A DNA stretch of 64,000 nt, taken from NCBI RefSeq assembly GCF_002776695.1, contig NZ_LFJC01000003.1, positions 5,701,467-5,765,466 on the forward strand. Reading direction: 5' to 3'. The notes under the pieces were generated by a model. That model made no database searches. It was not told where the DNA came from and saw only the letters and a program-made list of their open reading frames with translations. Positions 41,121-49,583 of this stretch are shown in pieces. Source of the DNA: Bradyrhizobium nitroreducens (GTDB lineage: Bacteria; Pseudomonadota; Alphaproteobacteria; Rhizobiales; Xanthobacteraceae). The stretch's first letter is position 1; the number at the start of each line of letters is the position of its first letter. The translations under genes were made by a program, and so were the position numbers.

Positions 41121-43928
41121 ATGGCGATGACTGACTTTGGCTTGTCGCCGGCTGCATACGCCTTGGAAGCGCAAGATACAGCCGCGGGGATTCTAAGCGC
41201 GCGCGTCGAGGCATTGTTCGAGAAGCAATGGGGATCGAAATGGCCTCAGCTCGTCCTCGACAAGATGAAGCAGACCGATAATGACAGGAAGCGATCGAAT
41301 CCGGAATCCAGAGGACGCATTCTATTCAAGGTCGTAAACGGAAAGGCCGAGTGGGACTTTCTCCAGATGCTTCACGCGCTGAGTGATAATGTCCACGCCA
41401 TTCCAAGCTTGTCCAAACAGACTGGGCCCATTCGCGGGCTTTGCTCACGCCTCATCCAGGGACGCAACCAGCTTGCGCACAAGAAGGCCGGCTTCGATCG
41501 AAATAACGTCGGCTTCGCCAAAGCTCACATTGAGAGCTTGATTGCGCTAGCCCGATTTCTCCTTGGCGAACAAGACATGGAGCCGGTCAAGCGGCTCTTA
41601 AACCACCTGCTGCAAAAGCCGCTTCCTGAAAAGACTCCCGAACGGAAGGAAGCCGGGCGACCCGAAACCGAGGCGGAAACTGCAAGTAAGGCTGAGCTCG
41701 CAGAAATTCGGGCGATGCTTCAAGACGTCGCGAAGGTGCTTGACGAGCGCCTGATCGCCCAGCCTTCGGTTGCTGACAAGATAGCAGCACCTCCGGTGTC
41801 ACTTTCGGCTTCACCGGCGGCGGGCCCCCGTCGCACCCGCCGGCGGACACCCATACCTGCCCCACGAAATGGGCTGGTCGCTTTTCCGATCGTAGCTGAA
41901 GGCGCCGATGCGGACCAACATAGTGAGCTGGGTTATTTGTCGTGCGCCCGCTACGAACCTGAAAGCAGGCAAGACTTCCTCTCGCGCGTGATTGGCTTTG
42001 AGGGACATGGTCGCTCCGATGCCTACTATCGCATCGTCATGGATGCTCGCGAGGAAGAGACCAATCACGCTAAAGCAAATCTTTATACGCACAGCCGCAT
42101 AGACCCAGGCGGGTTTGGCGGCGAGAGCTTTGGGCTTGCCGCCGCGCTCGCAGATCGAAGTGCACGCTATGAGTGGGCGGAATCGGTGCGACAATGCCGG
42201 ATCGTCGCGACCGGCGTCATAACGCGCGCGATGGCCGGAGAAGTCGGAGCAGTCGATAGTTTTCTCGAGAAGCTGAGGCTGCTAGACCGCGAGCTGTCAG
42301 AAGATGCAATTTTCGTTTGCCCGGCGGCGAATGTCCGTGCGGCCAATGCAGCCGAAAAAGCCCTTCTCGAGCATCTGAAAAATGCAAAAAGAACGCATAT
42401 CCGCGCAATCGACAAGATCTCGGAACTCGACGATCTCTTCAGTCAGCCTGAATTAAGGAAACCGCTCACGACGATCGATCGACCGGGTGAGGACATCCCG
42501 TCTGGGCTAGAGCTTAGCTCGTCACAGCGGGTCGAACCAAAAAAGCGGATGTCGCTTGCCGCGATTGTTCTGTTCGCGGCATTCGGTGCCGCTGCCCTTC
42601 TGTCCACCGTGTTCCTGGCGGCCAGTCTCATTAACAGGGATCGTCTGACTCCGGAACAGGCGCAAAAGATAGCCGATCTGGTTCAGGCGCATGCTGGACG
42701 ACAGGCACCGACCATGTCGGCCCAGGAATGTGACTTGTTGACGAGGGCTGCGCGGGCCGTCGCTGGGATCGAGCCGCGACATCACGATGTGGCAGCGAGT
42801 GCCGCTTTGACGGAAGCATCGGCATGCACAAGGCGTCTTGCAGATAGCGACGCGCGACTCTCCAAACTCGCAGATGCAAAGCGGCAGATCGTCAGTGGCG
42901 GCTTGGCTCTGCCTTCGTGTACGTCGCTTGCGGTCGCCGCCGATCATCTGGAGGCATTCGATCGGGAACGTATGGGCGACATTCACAAGCAGGCGCTTTC
43001 AAGCGCCGACGCCTGCAAGCCGCTGCTTGCCGAAAGTGAGAAGAAACTTGCGGATTTTGATCGTCTAGCCGCGGGAGTCGTCGCCTCACGCGAGGATCTT
43101 TCCGCATGTGAGGCTTTGATCGCGGCGAGACGTCAGCTTTCGGATCAAGATGTCGCGCGACTTCAGGCCAAGCCGGGTGGCGCTTACGACAAACTGACCG
43201 CCTGTACGGCACAGATTGATAGCAGTGACGGCCGAATTAGCGCCTTTCTTAACGCGTCGGATGCATACGCGCCTTCCAATGTCGGAAGCATCGAAGCGCT
43301 TGCCACGGCGCGGGCAGGCCTTCAGTCTGCGGATGTCAGGCGGCTCGACCCCACTAAAAAGGACAGACTGCTTGGTACTGCGGCCCAAGCTTCGGAATTG
43401 ATCAAAGGCAGCGATGCTCGCATTTCTGCGTTCCTCGCGAAATACAGAGAGTGGCGAGCAAGCCCAACACAGCTCAACGCGGTGGCTTTCGATCGCGCGG
43501 GGCAGCTGTCGGACTTCGATCGTGGACGGCTGGCTTCATCGGAGGCGCGGAATGCCCAAGCAGAGCTCTCGACGCTTCGTAAGGGCCTTGGTGCGAGTAG
43601 GGAACGGTGGGCTCTTGTCGAGCGTTTGACGGCAGCAGCGGCACGCCAGTCGCCTGCGGACTATTGGAGATCGCTTACCGACGCCGTCGCTCGTCTCAAC
43701 CAGCAGGACAGGGATGCCGCCACTCCAGAACAGTTTGAAACGCTAGAGAAGGCAAACAGCCTTTTGGCTGCGGGGACGCGCAAGACTGTCCCGAGCGATG
43801 AGTTCGCAACCATGCCTGCGCCGCGGCGAACACCAGATCGATTGGACGGTTATCAACGACCACCTCCCATTTCAGATGATTTTGCAACAGTGCCCTCTAA
43901 TTCAAGTCAAAACACTTCACGCCAATAA
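41121..43928 (+). CDS. HEPN-motif / Lon-like protease / transmembrane repeat protein (operon gene E)
   Basis: 935 residues from ATG 41121; an in-frame TTG at 41106 is less likely. N-terminal helices carry LIQGRNQLAHKKAGFD, an R-x4-H HEPN motif (R115, H120), in a Swt1-like setting. Residues ~255-435 resemble the Lon S16 peptidase fold: FPIVAEG, then GGFGGESFGLAAALAD with a candidate serine near 336, then GEVGAVDSFLEKL with a lysine near 384, the spacing expected for a Ser-Lys dyad. A transmembrane helix follows at ~477-505. The C-terminal ~400 residues contain about four repeats (SDARLSKLAD, SDGRISAFLN, SDARISAFLA) and should be periplasmic. It looks like a membrane-tethered sensor-effector. 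The domain calls are mine by eye. Confidence 0.65.
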   Translation: MAMTDFGLSPAAYALEAQDTAAGILSARVEALFEKQWGSKWPQLVLDKMKQTDNDRKRSNPESRGRILFKVVNGKAEWDFLQMLHALSDNVHAIPSLSKQTGPIRGLCSRLIQGRNQLAHKKAGFDRNNVGFAKAHIESLIALARFLLGEQDMEPVKRLLNHLLQKPLPEKTPERKEAGRPETEAETASKAELAEIRAMLQDVAKVLDERLIAQPSVADKIAAPPVSLSASPAAGPRRTRRRTPIPAPRNGLVAFPIVAEGADADQHSELGYLSCARYEPESRQDFLSRVIGFEGHGRSDAYYRIVMDAREEETNHAKANLYTHSRIDPGGFGGESFGLAAALADRSARYEWAESVRQCRIVATGVITRAMAGEVGAVDSFLEKLRLLDRELSEDAIFVCPAANVRAANAAEKALLEHLKNAKRTHIRAIDKISELDDLFSQPELRKPLTTIDRPGEDIPSGLELSSSQRVEPKKRMSLAAIVLFAAFGAAALLSTVFLAASLINRDRLTPEQAQKIADLVQAHAGRQAPTMSAQECDLLTRAARAVAGIEPRHHDVAASAALTEASACTRRLADSDARLSKLADAKRQIVSGGLALPSCTSLAVAADHLEAFDRERMGDIHKQALSSADACKPLLAESEKKLADFDRLAAGVVASREDLSACEALIAARRQLSDQDVARLQAKPGGAYDKLTACTAQIDSSDGRISAFLNASDAYAPSNVGSIEALATARAGLQSADVRRLDPTKKDRLLGTAAQASELIKGSDARISAFLAKYREWRASPTQLNAVAFDRAGQLSDFDRGRLASSEARNAQAELSTLRKGLGASRERWALVERLTAAAARQSPADYWRSLTDAVARLNQQDRDAATPEQFETLEKANSLLAAGTRKTVPSDEFATMPAPRRTPDRLDGYQRPPPISDDFATVPSNSSQNTSRQ

Positions 43929-43929
43929 G

Positions 43930-44007
43930 ATGGTACAGACTATGCTTCGCATCACGGTTCTCGCTTTTTTGGCGTCAGTTCTGGTTATCCCTACGGCTTT
44001 GGCGTAG
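43930..44007 (+). CDS. signal-peptide-like micro-ORF, possibly truncated gene
   Basis: Two bases after the stop of gene E an ATG opens MVQTMLRITVLAFLASVLVI PTALA and then TAG. This is a complete Sec signal peptide with nothing behind it. Past the stop the frame continues for 24 residues (APQQQPPNTGDILHADQ) before the next stop. A sixth secreted operon gene, inactivated by a nonsense mutation and a transposon remnant, is the simplest reading. Confidence 0.45.
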   Translation: MVQTMLRITVLAFLASVLVIPTALA

Positions 44008-44159
44008 GCTCCACAACAGCAACCACCTAATACGGGTGATATCCTTCATGCCGACCAAGGCCTCCGCGCTTTGGAATTTCAGTGAAGAGATCGTGCCCCG
44101 CGTGGTGGTTGTAGCTGGCGGTGGGTCACCGCGTTCGCCGGCGAGCGCCCGATCAGTCC

Positions 44160-44383
44160 GCCGCTGATTGGCGGGAGGCTGACAGTTAGATCGATGCTCA
44201 ACGGCGCGATCGTATCCGGCGTCTGCAGCGGGCACGCAGGACGGTCCACTCGCCGTTTTGCTCGAGCGAAATCACGCCGAAGGGACGGACGTTAGCAATC
44301 TCGTTGGGGAAAATGCCGACGACTTCAGTCGCGCCGTTTGATCTCGCAGTTGAGCCTCTCGATCGAATTTTTCGAACGCAACT
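44160..44383 (-). pseudogene. IS256-family (mutator) transposase remnant
   Basis: On the minus strand frames pieced together give SIERLNCEIKRR, then VVGIFPNE, then SLEQNGEWTVLRAR, then TPDTIAPLSIDLTVSLPP, the C-terminal signature of IS256-type transposases (NPIERLNGEIKRRTEVVGIF). At least two frameshifts and a stop interrupt it, and the N-terminal part is missing. The rest of 44008-44561 holds only this remnant and the recombinase site. Confidence 0.75.
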
Positions 44384-44456
44384 AATGCTTATAGGAGCAG
44401 TTGCGAATTATACCTGCCGCCATCCTTCCGTATCGCCCCGAAGGCGCAGATAGGCG

Positions 44457-44488
44457 ACTGATAAGAAAATTCTGAAAACCTTATCAGT
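44457..44488. other. 32-bp recombinase-type site, right copy
   Basis: ACTGATAAG (44457-44465), 14 bases, and CTTATCAGT (44480-44488) form a perfect 9-bp inverted repeat, the same geometry as at 14298-14329. It lies 73 bases upstream of a tyrosine recombinase gene, whose product is the obvious candidate to bind it. Confidence 0.65.
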
Positions 44489-44561
44489 TTGCGCGACGCG
44501 AGATTTCCGTTGCGCGTAAGTTCGAATGTTCTAGACTCGTTGAGCAATCGAATAGAGCGAC

Positions 44562-45137
44562 ATGGCAGGCAAGCAAGCCAAAACCTTATCCGCCGACCAC
44601 ATCGACGATCTCTTGTTTTTCGCCGAGCGCTCTCGGCATCCGCTTCGTAACCGCCTCATTGTCTTGCTGTCGGTCAAAGCTGGCCTTCGCGCCGCAGAGA
44701 TCGCCAAGCTAAGCTGGGACATGGTCCTCAACCCAAGTGGCGAGGTCGGCCCAATCCTCGAGCTGCAGGACAGGATCGCCAAAAAGCGCGGCGGGCGGTC
44801 GATTCCGCTTCACCCTGACCTGCGCCCAGCTCTGAAAGAGGCACTGCGCCTCGGCAAAGGCCATGGGCCAATCATCGTCTCGGAACGCGGCGGCGCAATG
44901 ACTCCGATGAGTATCGTAGTCTGGTTCAACAGAGCCTATTGCGCACTCGGCTTTGACGGCTGCTCATCCCATTCAGGACGCCGGACGTTCATCACCCGCG
45001 CGGCACGTTTGGTGCACAAGGCAGGTGGGTCGCTGCGCGATGTGCAGTTGCTCGCCGGCCATCGGTCCATTCAAACCACCCAGCGCTACATCGATGGCGA
45101 TAGTGACACGCAGCGAAAGCTCGTTTCACTAATATAG
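44562..45137 (+). CDS. minimal tyrosine recombinase
   Basis: 191 residues, about half the size of a normal integrase. It holds essentially only the catalytic domain. The active-site residues are visible: Arg in AGLRAAEIAKL, Lys region in KKRGGRSIPLH, HxxR in SSHSGRRTF, His in LAGHRSIQTT and Tyr in TQRYIDG. The missing N-terminal DNA-binding domain could be supplied by a partner. The next gene starts 10 bases later. The adjacent 32-bp inverted repeat and its twin at 14.3 kb are probable substrates. Confidence 0.88.
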   Translation: MAGKQAKTLSADHIDDLLFFAERSRHPLRNRLIVLLSVKAGLRAAEIAKLSWDMVLNPSGEVGPILELQDRIAKKRGGRSIPLHPDLRPALKEALRLGKGHGPIIVSERGGAMTPMSIVVWFNRAYCALGFDGCSSHSGRRTFITRAARLVHKAGGSLRDVQLLAGHRSIQTTQRYIDGDSDTQRKLVSLI

Positions 45138-45147
45138 AGCAAGCATC

Positions 45148-46209
45148 TTGGCGGCAGTTCACATCCCAATGACGGCGCGAGAGCCGCGCGAAATGGCTAC
45201 ACTTTACCCGCCAGAAGCCCTTAATCGGGCAGTCACCCTGGTACGGACCGTCTGTAAAGTTGCGGGCTCCATGTCCCTGCTTGACGAAATCGACACTGAA
45301 GCACGGCAGATGGGACTGCTACCAGCCGTATCGCTCGGCAAAACGCCGCCGATATTTGATTGGCTCGTCGCGGCGTTTAGCTACCAAGGCATCTCCGACC
45401 GCGTGGCACGCGACTATATGGCAAAGCACGGCACAGCCACGTGGGCCGAGATTGCGACCAGCCTGCAAACCGTCCCCTCCTGCCCTCGCCTACAGCGCTA
45501 CTGGGCCTATGAGGCGTGCCGGTATGACCAAGCCAGCCGCAGCTGCTCGGAGCCAGACCATATCGATGGCTGCCCCGTGCCGCGCCACCGACTGCGCAAC
45601 GGTAGGCTCAACCAGACCGCCTACAGCCTTTTCCTGTTTGTTCGCGATCTGACTGACAGCGACCTCGTTGGCTGGATCGACCGCCAATTAGCGACCGCGG
45701 CGGCCGTTTCCGCAAGCGATCTAGAAGCGGCTCGGCAGGAAGCTCTGATCGGGCCGCTTCGCAACGTCTATGGTGTGTCCGACAAGATCCTGAAAATGGC
45801 ACTATCACCGGTGCTCATTGGAGCACGTACTATTCGACCGCTTTGGTACGAAGCGGGCAAGGTGATGATGGCCGTAGACACGCTCGTCCATAACTTTCTT
45901 CACAGGACGGGTATCCTTGGTGAGTGTGGCGCTTTCCACGCTTACGGGCCGGCCTGCTATCAGCAAAACGGCTGCGCAGAGATCATCAGAGCGATCTCAG
46001 AACGTATCGACGCACGCGCACTGAACCCGAGATTTCCGGTCGTCTTCCCCAGGTTTGTGCAGCACGCGATTTGGCGTTTCTGCGCTGCAGACGGCCTTAA
46101 CCTCTGCAACGGCAATCGAATTGACGACCGAAAAGCATGCGAAATCAGCTACTGCTATCTACGCCAAAAATGCCATCGCACACCTCTAAAACTCTATAAA
46201 AATCAATGA
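45148..46209 (+). CDS. hypothetical protein coupled to tyrosine recombinase
   Basis: 353 residues. No family is identified with confidence. A segment VYGVSDKILKMALSPVLIGA and a region rich in cysteine near the C-terminus (YGPACYQQNGCAEI, AADGLNLCNG, YCYLRQKCHR) may bind metal; helix-hairpin-helix glycosylase resemblance is possible but weak. It starts 10 bases after the minimal recombinase. As that recombinase lacks an N-terminal binding domain, this protein may be its partner. Codons at 45148 (TTG) and ATG 45169 or 45193 are possible starts. Confidence 0.6.
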   Translation: MAAVHIPMTAREPREMATLYPPEALNRAVTLVRTVCKVAGSMSLLDEIDTEARQMGLLPAVSLGKTPPIFDWLVAAFSYQGISDRVARDYMAKHGTATWAEIATSLQTVPSCPRLQRYWAYEACRYDQASRSCSEPDHIDGCPVPRHRLRNGRLNQTAYSLFLFVRDLTDSDLVGWIDRQLATAAAVSASDLEAARQEALIGPLRNVYGVSDKILKMALSPVLIGARTIRPLWYEAGKVMMAVDTLVHNFLHRTGILGECGAFHAYGPACYQQNGCAEIIRAISERIDARALNPRFPVVFPRFVQHAIWRFCAADGLNLCNGNRIDDRKACEISYCYLRQKCHRTPLKLYKNQ

Positions 46210-46321
46210 TTTATGAGTATTTTTGAGTATATTTTGGCTTGCCTCAAGAGAATGATCTAGCTATACTTGGCTTGCAAGGTCAGACAACGACTTTGTGCAT
46301 TTTAAACTTGGAGATGCTTCC

Positions 46322-46420
46322 ATGATTACTCTACAACCGCCTGATTGCCGGCTCCGGCCGAACAACAACATCACAGAGAATGCAGATCACGGGGCCCTTT
46401 CGGGCCCCGTCTGCTTTTGA
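46322..46420 (+). CDS. possible 32-residue leader ORF with hairpin
   Basis: ATG 46322, after TTGGAGATGC, opens a 32-residue frame ending 11 bases before the next gene's start. A GGGGCCC-TTTC-GGGCCCC hairpin (46391-46408) lies within its end. It could be a leader peptide or only a terminator for the upstream genes with chance coding. Confidence 0.3.
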   Translation: MITLQPPDCRLRPNNNITENADHGALSGPVCF

Positions 46421-46431
46421 GGAGGGAAAAG

Positions 46432-47019
46432 ATGGGAAAACAACAAGACAAGAAGGCAACAGCGACGACCGACAAGTTTTTCGTCTTCGGCATCGACAAC
46501 GACGGCAAGCCGCGCGGGGCCCGCTTTGCGGAGTATAACCAACGAGCCTTGAGTTACGCTAACGAACTGAAACTGACCGGTGTCTTTCCCGCATCACCGG
46601 CCTTTTCGGAGATCGCGACGAAGCTCCCGCCCGGGAGGCTCTATTCTTCTGGCAAGGCGTTCGTGGCCAACATTCGGCGGGACCTAGTCGAGAAGCTTGA
46701 GGCAGCCCTGGTTGTCCCCGGCGATGAGAGCCAGACGCATAAGCCGCCCAAGCCCACTACGGACGAAACAAATCCCGGTGAGCCAAGGGTGCAAACGACT
46801 TCACCTATCACGTTTGGCCTACCTCGAACCTGGGACGGCATCCAGCCGGGCCACGTGGTCCTGATTCACGAAAGCCCGGCCGACGGCTGGTGGGAGTCAA
46901 CGGTGGTTGAGCGCGAGGACGAGATTCTCACACTGCGATTCCGGGACTATCCCCGGCAGCCGAAATTCCAGCGGCATATTTCGCAGGTGGCGTTGATCAA
47001 CCCGGGACCCGACGCCTAG
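46432..47019 (+). CDS. hypothetical protein, paralogous to 49230-49583
   Basis: 195 residues from ATG 46432 with a GAGGAGG ribosome site. The first ~95 residues (FFVFGIDNDGKPRGARFAEY, ATKLPPGRLYSSGKAFV) share pattern and spacing with the 117-residue protein at 49230 (VYILGLDADAYPCGARFNIL, ARKLPLGYVLGTGKTVRLFI). The extra C-terminal half holds WDGIQPGHVVLIHESPADGWW, a small beta-barrel-like domain. Function is unknown; this family seems tied to alphaproteobacterial islands. Confidence 0.65.
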   Translation: MGKQQDKKATATTDKFFVFGIDNDGKPRGARFAEYNQRALSYANELKLTGVFPASPAFSEIATKLPPGRLYSSGKAFVANIRRDLVEKLEAALVVPGDESQTHKPPKPTTDETNPGEPRVQTTSPITFGLPRTWDGIQPGHVVLIHESPADGWWESTVVEREDEILTLRFRDYPRQPKFQRHISQVALINPGPDA

Positions 47020-47119
47020 GGCCGCAGTGATCGCAAGCTCGGGCTACGGCCCGGGCTTCGTCCCTAAATCTGGCAGAGCCGCTTCAGGCTCGCTCTCAAA
47101 TCAATAGTGGAGAACAACC

Positions 47120-47452
47120 ATGTCTGTTACGGACAAGGATCGCATTCGCGCGCTCAATGACGACCTACGGAAAACCCTCCTAGGCGGCGGCGCCGTGATA
47201 ACCGCTGGAATAGCCGAGCTAGGCCCCGAAGCCGTTGAACGGTTGGTCAAGACCATCGCCGTATTTGACGACTTTTGCCACGCCAACGATCCACACGAAG
47301 AACACGATTTCGGGGCCTTCGAGTTCGAGGGCGTCAGGGTCTTCTTCAAAATAGACTATTACGACAAGACCCTAACCCATCACTCGTCCAACCCTGCTGA
47401 CCCGTCGGTCACCGAGCGAGTCATCACCCTGATGAGGGCAGACGAATATTGA
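47120..47452 (+). CDS. DUF3768 family protein
   Basis: 110 residues, second DUF3768 member in the window. IRALNDDLRKTLLGGGAVIT, DPHEEHDFGAFEFE, FKIDYYDKTL and the terminal RVITLMRADEY are shared with the protein at 16395-16733. It follows the 46432 gene by 100 bases and is followed by a convergent small HTH gene. Confidence 0.85.
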   Translation: MSVTDKDRIRALNDDLRKTLLGGGAVITAGIAELGPEAVERLVKTIAVFDDFCHANDPHEEHDFGAFEFEGVRVFFKIDYYDKTLTHHSSNPADPSVTERVITLMRADEY

Positions 47453-47462
47453 CTTTCCGCCA

Positions 47463-47708
47463 CTAGTCGGGCTTGACGCTGGAAAGGTGTTTGATCGCCT
47501 CGCGGGCATCGAAGCCAATAGCTTCGGCAAAAGCAAGAAGCTCAACCACGTCAATCTTTCTTTGTCCGCCTTCAACGGTGGCGACAAAAGACTGGTACCG
47601 GCGGAGCTTCTTCGCGACTTCCGCTTGAGTCATGCCCGCCTTCTTCCTTTTCATAATCAAGAACGTCTTCAAGGCTTGGTGTCTTGAGGACTGCAGTGTT
47701 CGCGACAT
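47463..47708 (-). CDS. small XRE-family HTH protein
   Basis: 81 residues. The helix-turn-helix spans about residues 14-60 (FLIMKRKKAGMTQAEVAKKL, RYQSFVATVEGGQRKI), typical of Cro/CI-type repressors. It converges on the DUF3768 gene and is divergent from the membrane-protein gene at 47851; it may control that or itself. Confidence 0.85.
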   Translation of the reverse strand: MSRTLQSSRHQALKTFLIMKRKKAGMTQAEVAKKLRRYQSFVATVEGGQRKIDVVELLAFAEAIGFDAREAIKHLSSVKPD

Positions 47709-47850
47709 GACCGACCGCTCAAAAAGAGAGGTCGTCCAAATAATCCGATTTACAGATTATCTAAAAACCAGATATTACCTACTACAGGTCATTACAACCT
47801 AGGAGCGGTACAGAAAGGCTCGTACCGCGCAAGGAAAGGGAAACCAAGAA

Positions 47851-48273
47851 ATGAGTGACCAAACTGCCAACTCGCCACCTCCGATACCAACAACCGACGT
47901 CGCGCCAAAGAGCAGATGGCGCGGACTCAAGATAGCGGCCGGCATCGTTCTCGGTGCCGTCCTCGTTTCCAAGATTGTTGTCAGCTCCAGTTCAACCTCT
48001 ATCGACTTGGAATTAACGCGGAAGTACAGCGACGGTACAGTGATCGAAATCATCAACGTTGGGGCTATGCCCATAAGAATCACGAACGTGACAATTAATG
48101 ACCGCCCCGACTGCAAGGTTGGTTTGTATGACCTTCTCAAAGACTCCAAAGGTGTACCGGCAGACCTCAGGGTTGGTGACAAACTCGAACTTTGGAGCCC
48201 TTCATGCCGAATAATTCGAGCCAGGGTTGAAACAGACCAAGGATCCCGAACTTACACGTTTAGTGGCAATTGA
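47851..48273 (+). CDS. hypothetical membrane-anchored protein
   Basis: 140 residues. The N-terminus is proline-rich, followed by one transmembrane helix (GLKIAAGIVLGAVLVSKIVV) and a periplasmic domain (SIDLELTRKYSDGTVIEIIN). No family known to me. It overlaps nothing and ends one base before the hydrolase gene start at 48275, so the pair is probably cotranscribed. Confidence 0.6.
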   Translation: MSDQTANSPPPIPTTDVAPKSRWRGLKIAAGIVLGAVLVSKIVVSSSSTSIDLELTRKYSDGTVIEIINVGAMPIRITNVTINDRPDCKVGLYDLLKDSKGVPADLRVGDKLELWSPSCRIIRARVETDQGSRTYTFSGN

Positions 48274-48274
48274 A

Positions 48275-49198
48275 ATGCGCGTGCTATTATCTCTGATCAT
48301 TTCGCTTTGCATTTCGCCAGCAAATGCCGACCAGTTCAAGATCCCGTATCACGGCGATTCTGCCAACAGTCCCACCGCTACGTGGTCCCCCGAGAACAAG
48401 GACGACTCCGGCGTCTCGAACAACTTTCTGAACGGCGCGCCGGAAGAAGGCGGCAAGGTGCAGAAGGACGGCGAGCTTTGGGTCGAGACCATCAAGCCTG
48501 ATGGCACCACCGGCCCGATCCCGTTTGTCGTTCTCATGCATGGCCGCATGGGCATGAGCAGCCTCACCAGTGACTGGGCGCACAAGCTCGCAAAGACGCT
48601 CAACACCGAAGGCATCGGCGTCATGGTCGTGGACAGCTACACGACACGCAAGGTCGAGAAAAGCTGCGGCCCGCCTGATTTGCACTGGGGCCGCCGTCGC
48701 GTCAACGACGCCTACTCCGCTCTCGATTATCTTGTCGAAAAGAAGCTGGCGAGCGAAGCCTCCATCATGGGCCAGAGCAACGGCGGCTTGACCACGATGG
48801 TGGCGATCTCCAAGCAGGAAGACCAGCGCAAGAACAAGTTCGTCGCTGGCTTTTCGGTCGTGCCGCAATGCTCCTACCCTTCGGTGCGCGGCTCGGATTT
48901 CTACGCGCCGCTGATTTTGTTCACCGGCGAAAAGGACGACGCTAACAGCCCGAAGAACTGCGTCGAACTGAGCAAGAAGAAGCGTAAGACTCCGGTGCAA
49001 GTCGTGATCTACAAGGACGCCGATCACGGCTTCATGGAGGACTACAAGGCACGCACAATGTATGGCTACACGGACAGCCACGGCAAGGTTCACAATTGGA
49101 CCTTGAGCTACAACCGGCGAGCCGACACTAACATGATGCATTCCATCGTCTCCGCCATCAAGAACAAGACGTTCATGAGAGGCAACGAATTGAGATAG
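48275..49198 (+). CDS. exported dienelactone-hydrolase-like protein
   Basis: 307 residues from ATG 48275. The signal peptide MRVLLSLIISLCISPANA predicts export. The alpha/beta-hydrolase core shows VVLMHGRMGMSS (oxyanion region), the nucleophile elbow IMGQSNGGLTT, LILFTGEKDD (acid) and KDADHGFMEDY (histidine). This fits the dienelactone hydrolase group; the natural substrate is unknown. It starts one base after the membrane-protein gene, so a common envelope function is plausible. Confidence 0.8.
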   Translation: MRVLLSLIISLCISPANADQFKIPYHGDSANSPTATWSPENKDDSGVSNNFLNGAPEEGGKVQKDGELWVETIKPDGTTGPIPFVVLMHGRMGMSSLTSDWAHKLAKTLNTEGIGVMVVDSYTTRKVEKSCGPPDLHWGRRRVNDAYSALDYLVEKKLASEASIMGQSNGGLTTMVAISKQEDQRKNKFVAGFSVVPQCSYPSVRGSDFYAPLILFTGEKDDANSPKNCVELSKKKRKTPVQVVIYKDADHGFMEDYKARTMYGYTDSHGKVHNWTLSYNRRADTNMMHSIVSAIKNKTFMRGNELR

Positions 49199-49229
49199 CA
49201 CTTAGGGCCTCTCGGGGCCGTGTCAGACA

Positions 49230-49583
49230 ATGAGTATTCAGATGGGCCAGAAAGATGAACCATCGGGGGCACATCAGGTCTACATCCTCGGTTTAGACGC
49301 TGATGCATATCCATGCGGTGCCCGCTTCAACATCTTGAGGGACAGCATCGTCTCCGCCGCCATGGACCTGAGCTGCCGAATCCTGATCCGACAACCGCCG
49401 GAGGTGGGCGCGGTCGCCAGAAAACTGCCGCTGGGCTACGTGCTCGGCACCGGGAAGACGGTCAGGTTGTTCATCCCGAGAATCGGACCTCGTCTTTACC
49501 AGCAGGTTTTGGAAGCCGCACAGACTGCCAGAATTCATGAGGAAACCAGATTAGGTGCCGCACTTTCTCAGACCGCACATTGA
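49230..49583 (+). CDS. hypothetical protein, paralog of 46432-47019 N-terminal domain
   Basis: 117 residues. It matches the N-terminal domain of the 195-residue protein at 46432 (LGLDADAYPCGARFNI, ARKLPLGYVLGTGKTVRLFI). It lacks the C-terminal barrel part. ATG 49230 follows GTGTCAGACA without a strong ribosome site; ATG 49242 is an alternative. Probably a free copy of the same domain; function is unknown. Confidence 0.6.
   Translation: MSIQMGQKDEPSGAHQVYILGLDADAYPCGARFNILRDSIVSAAMDLSCRILIRQPPEVGAVARKLPLGYVLGTGKTVRLFIPRIGPRLYQQVLEAAQTARIHEETRLGAALSQTAH

Noticed and set aside
48287..49201. 304-residue frame opposite the hydrolase
   Set aside because: Antisense shadow; the hydrolase on the plus strand has all catalytic motifs.
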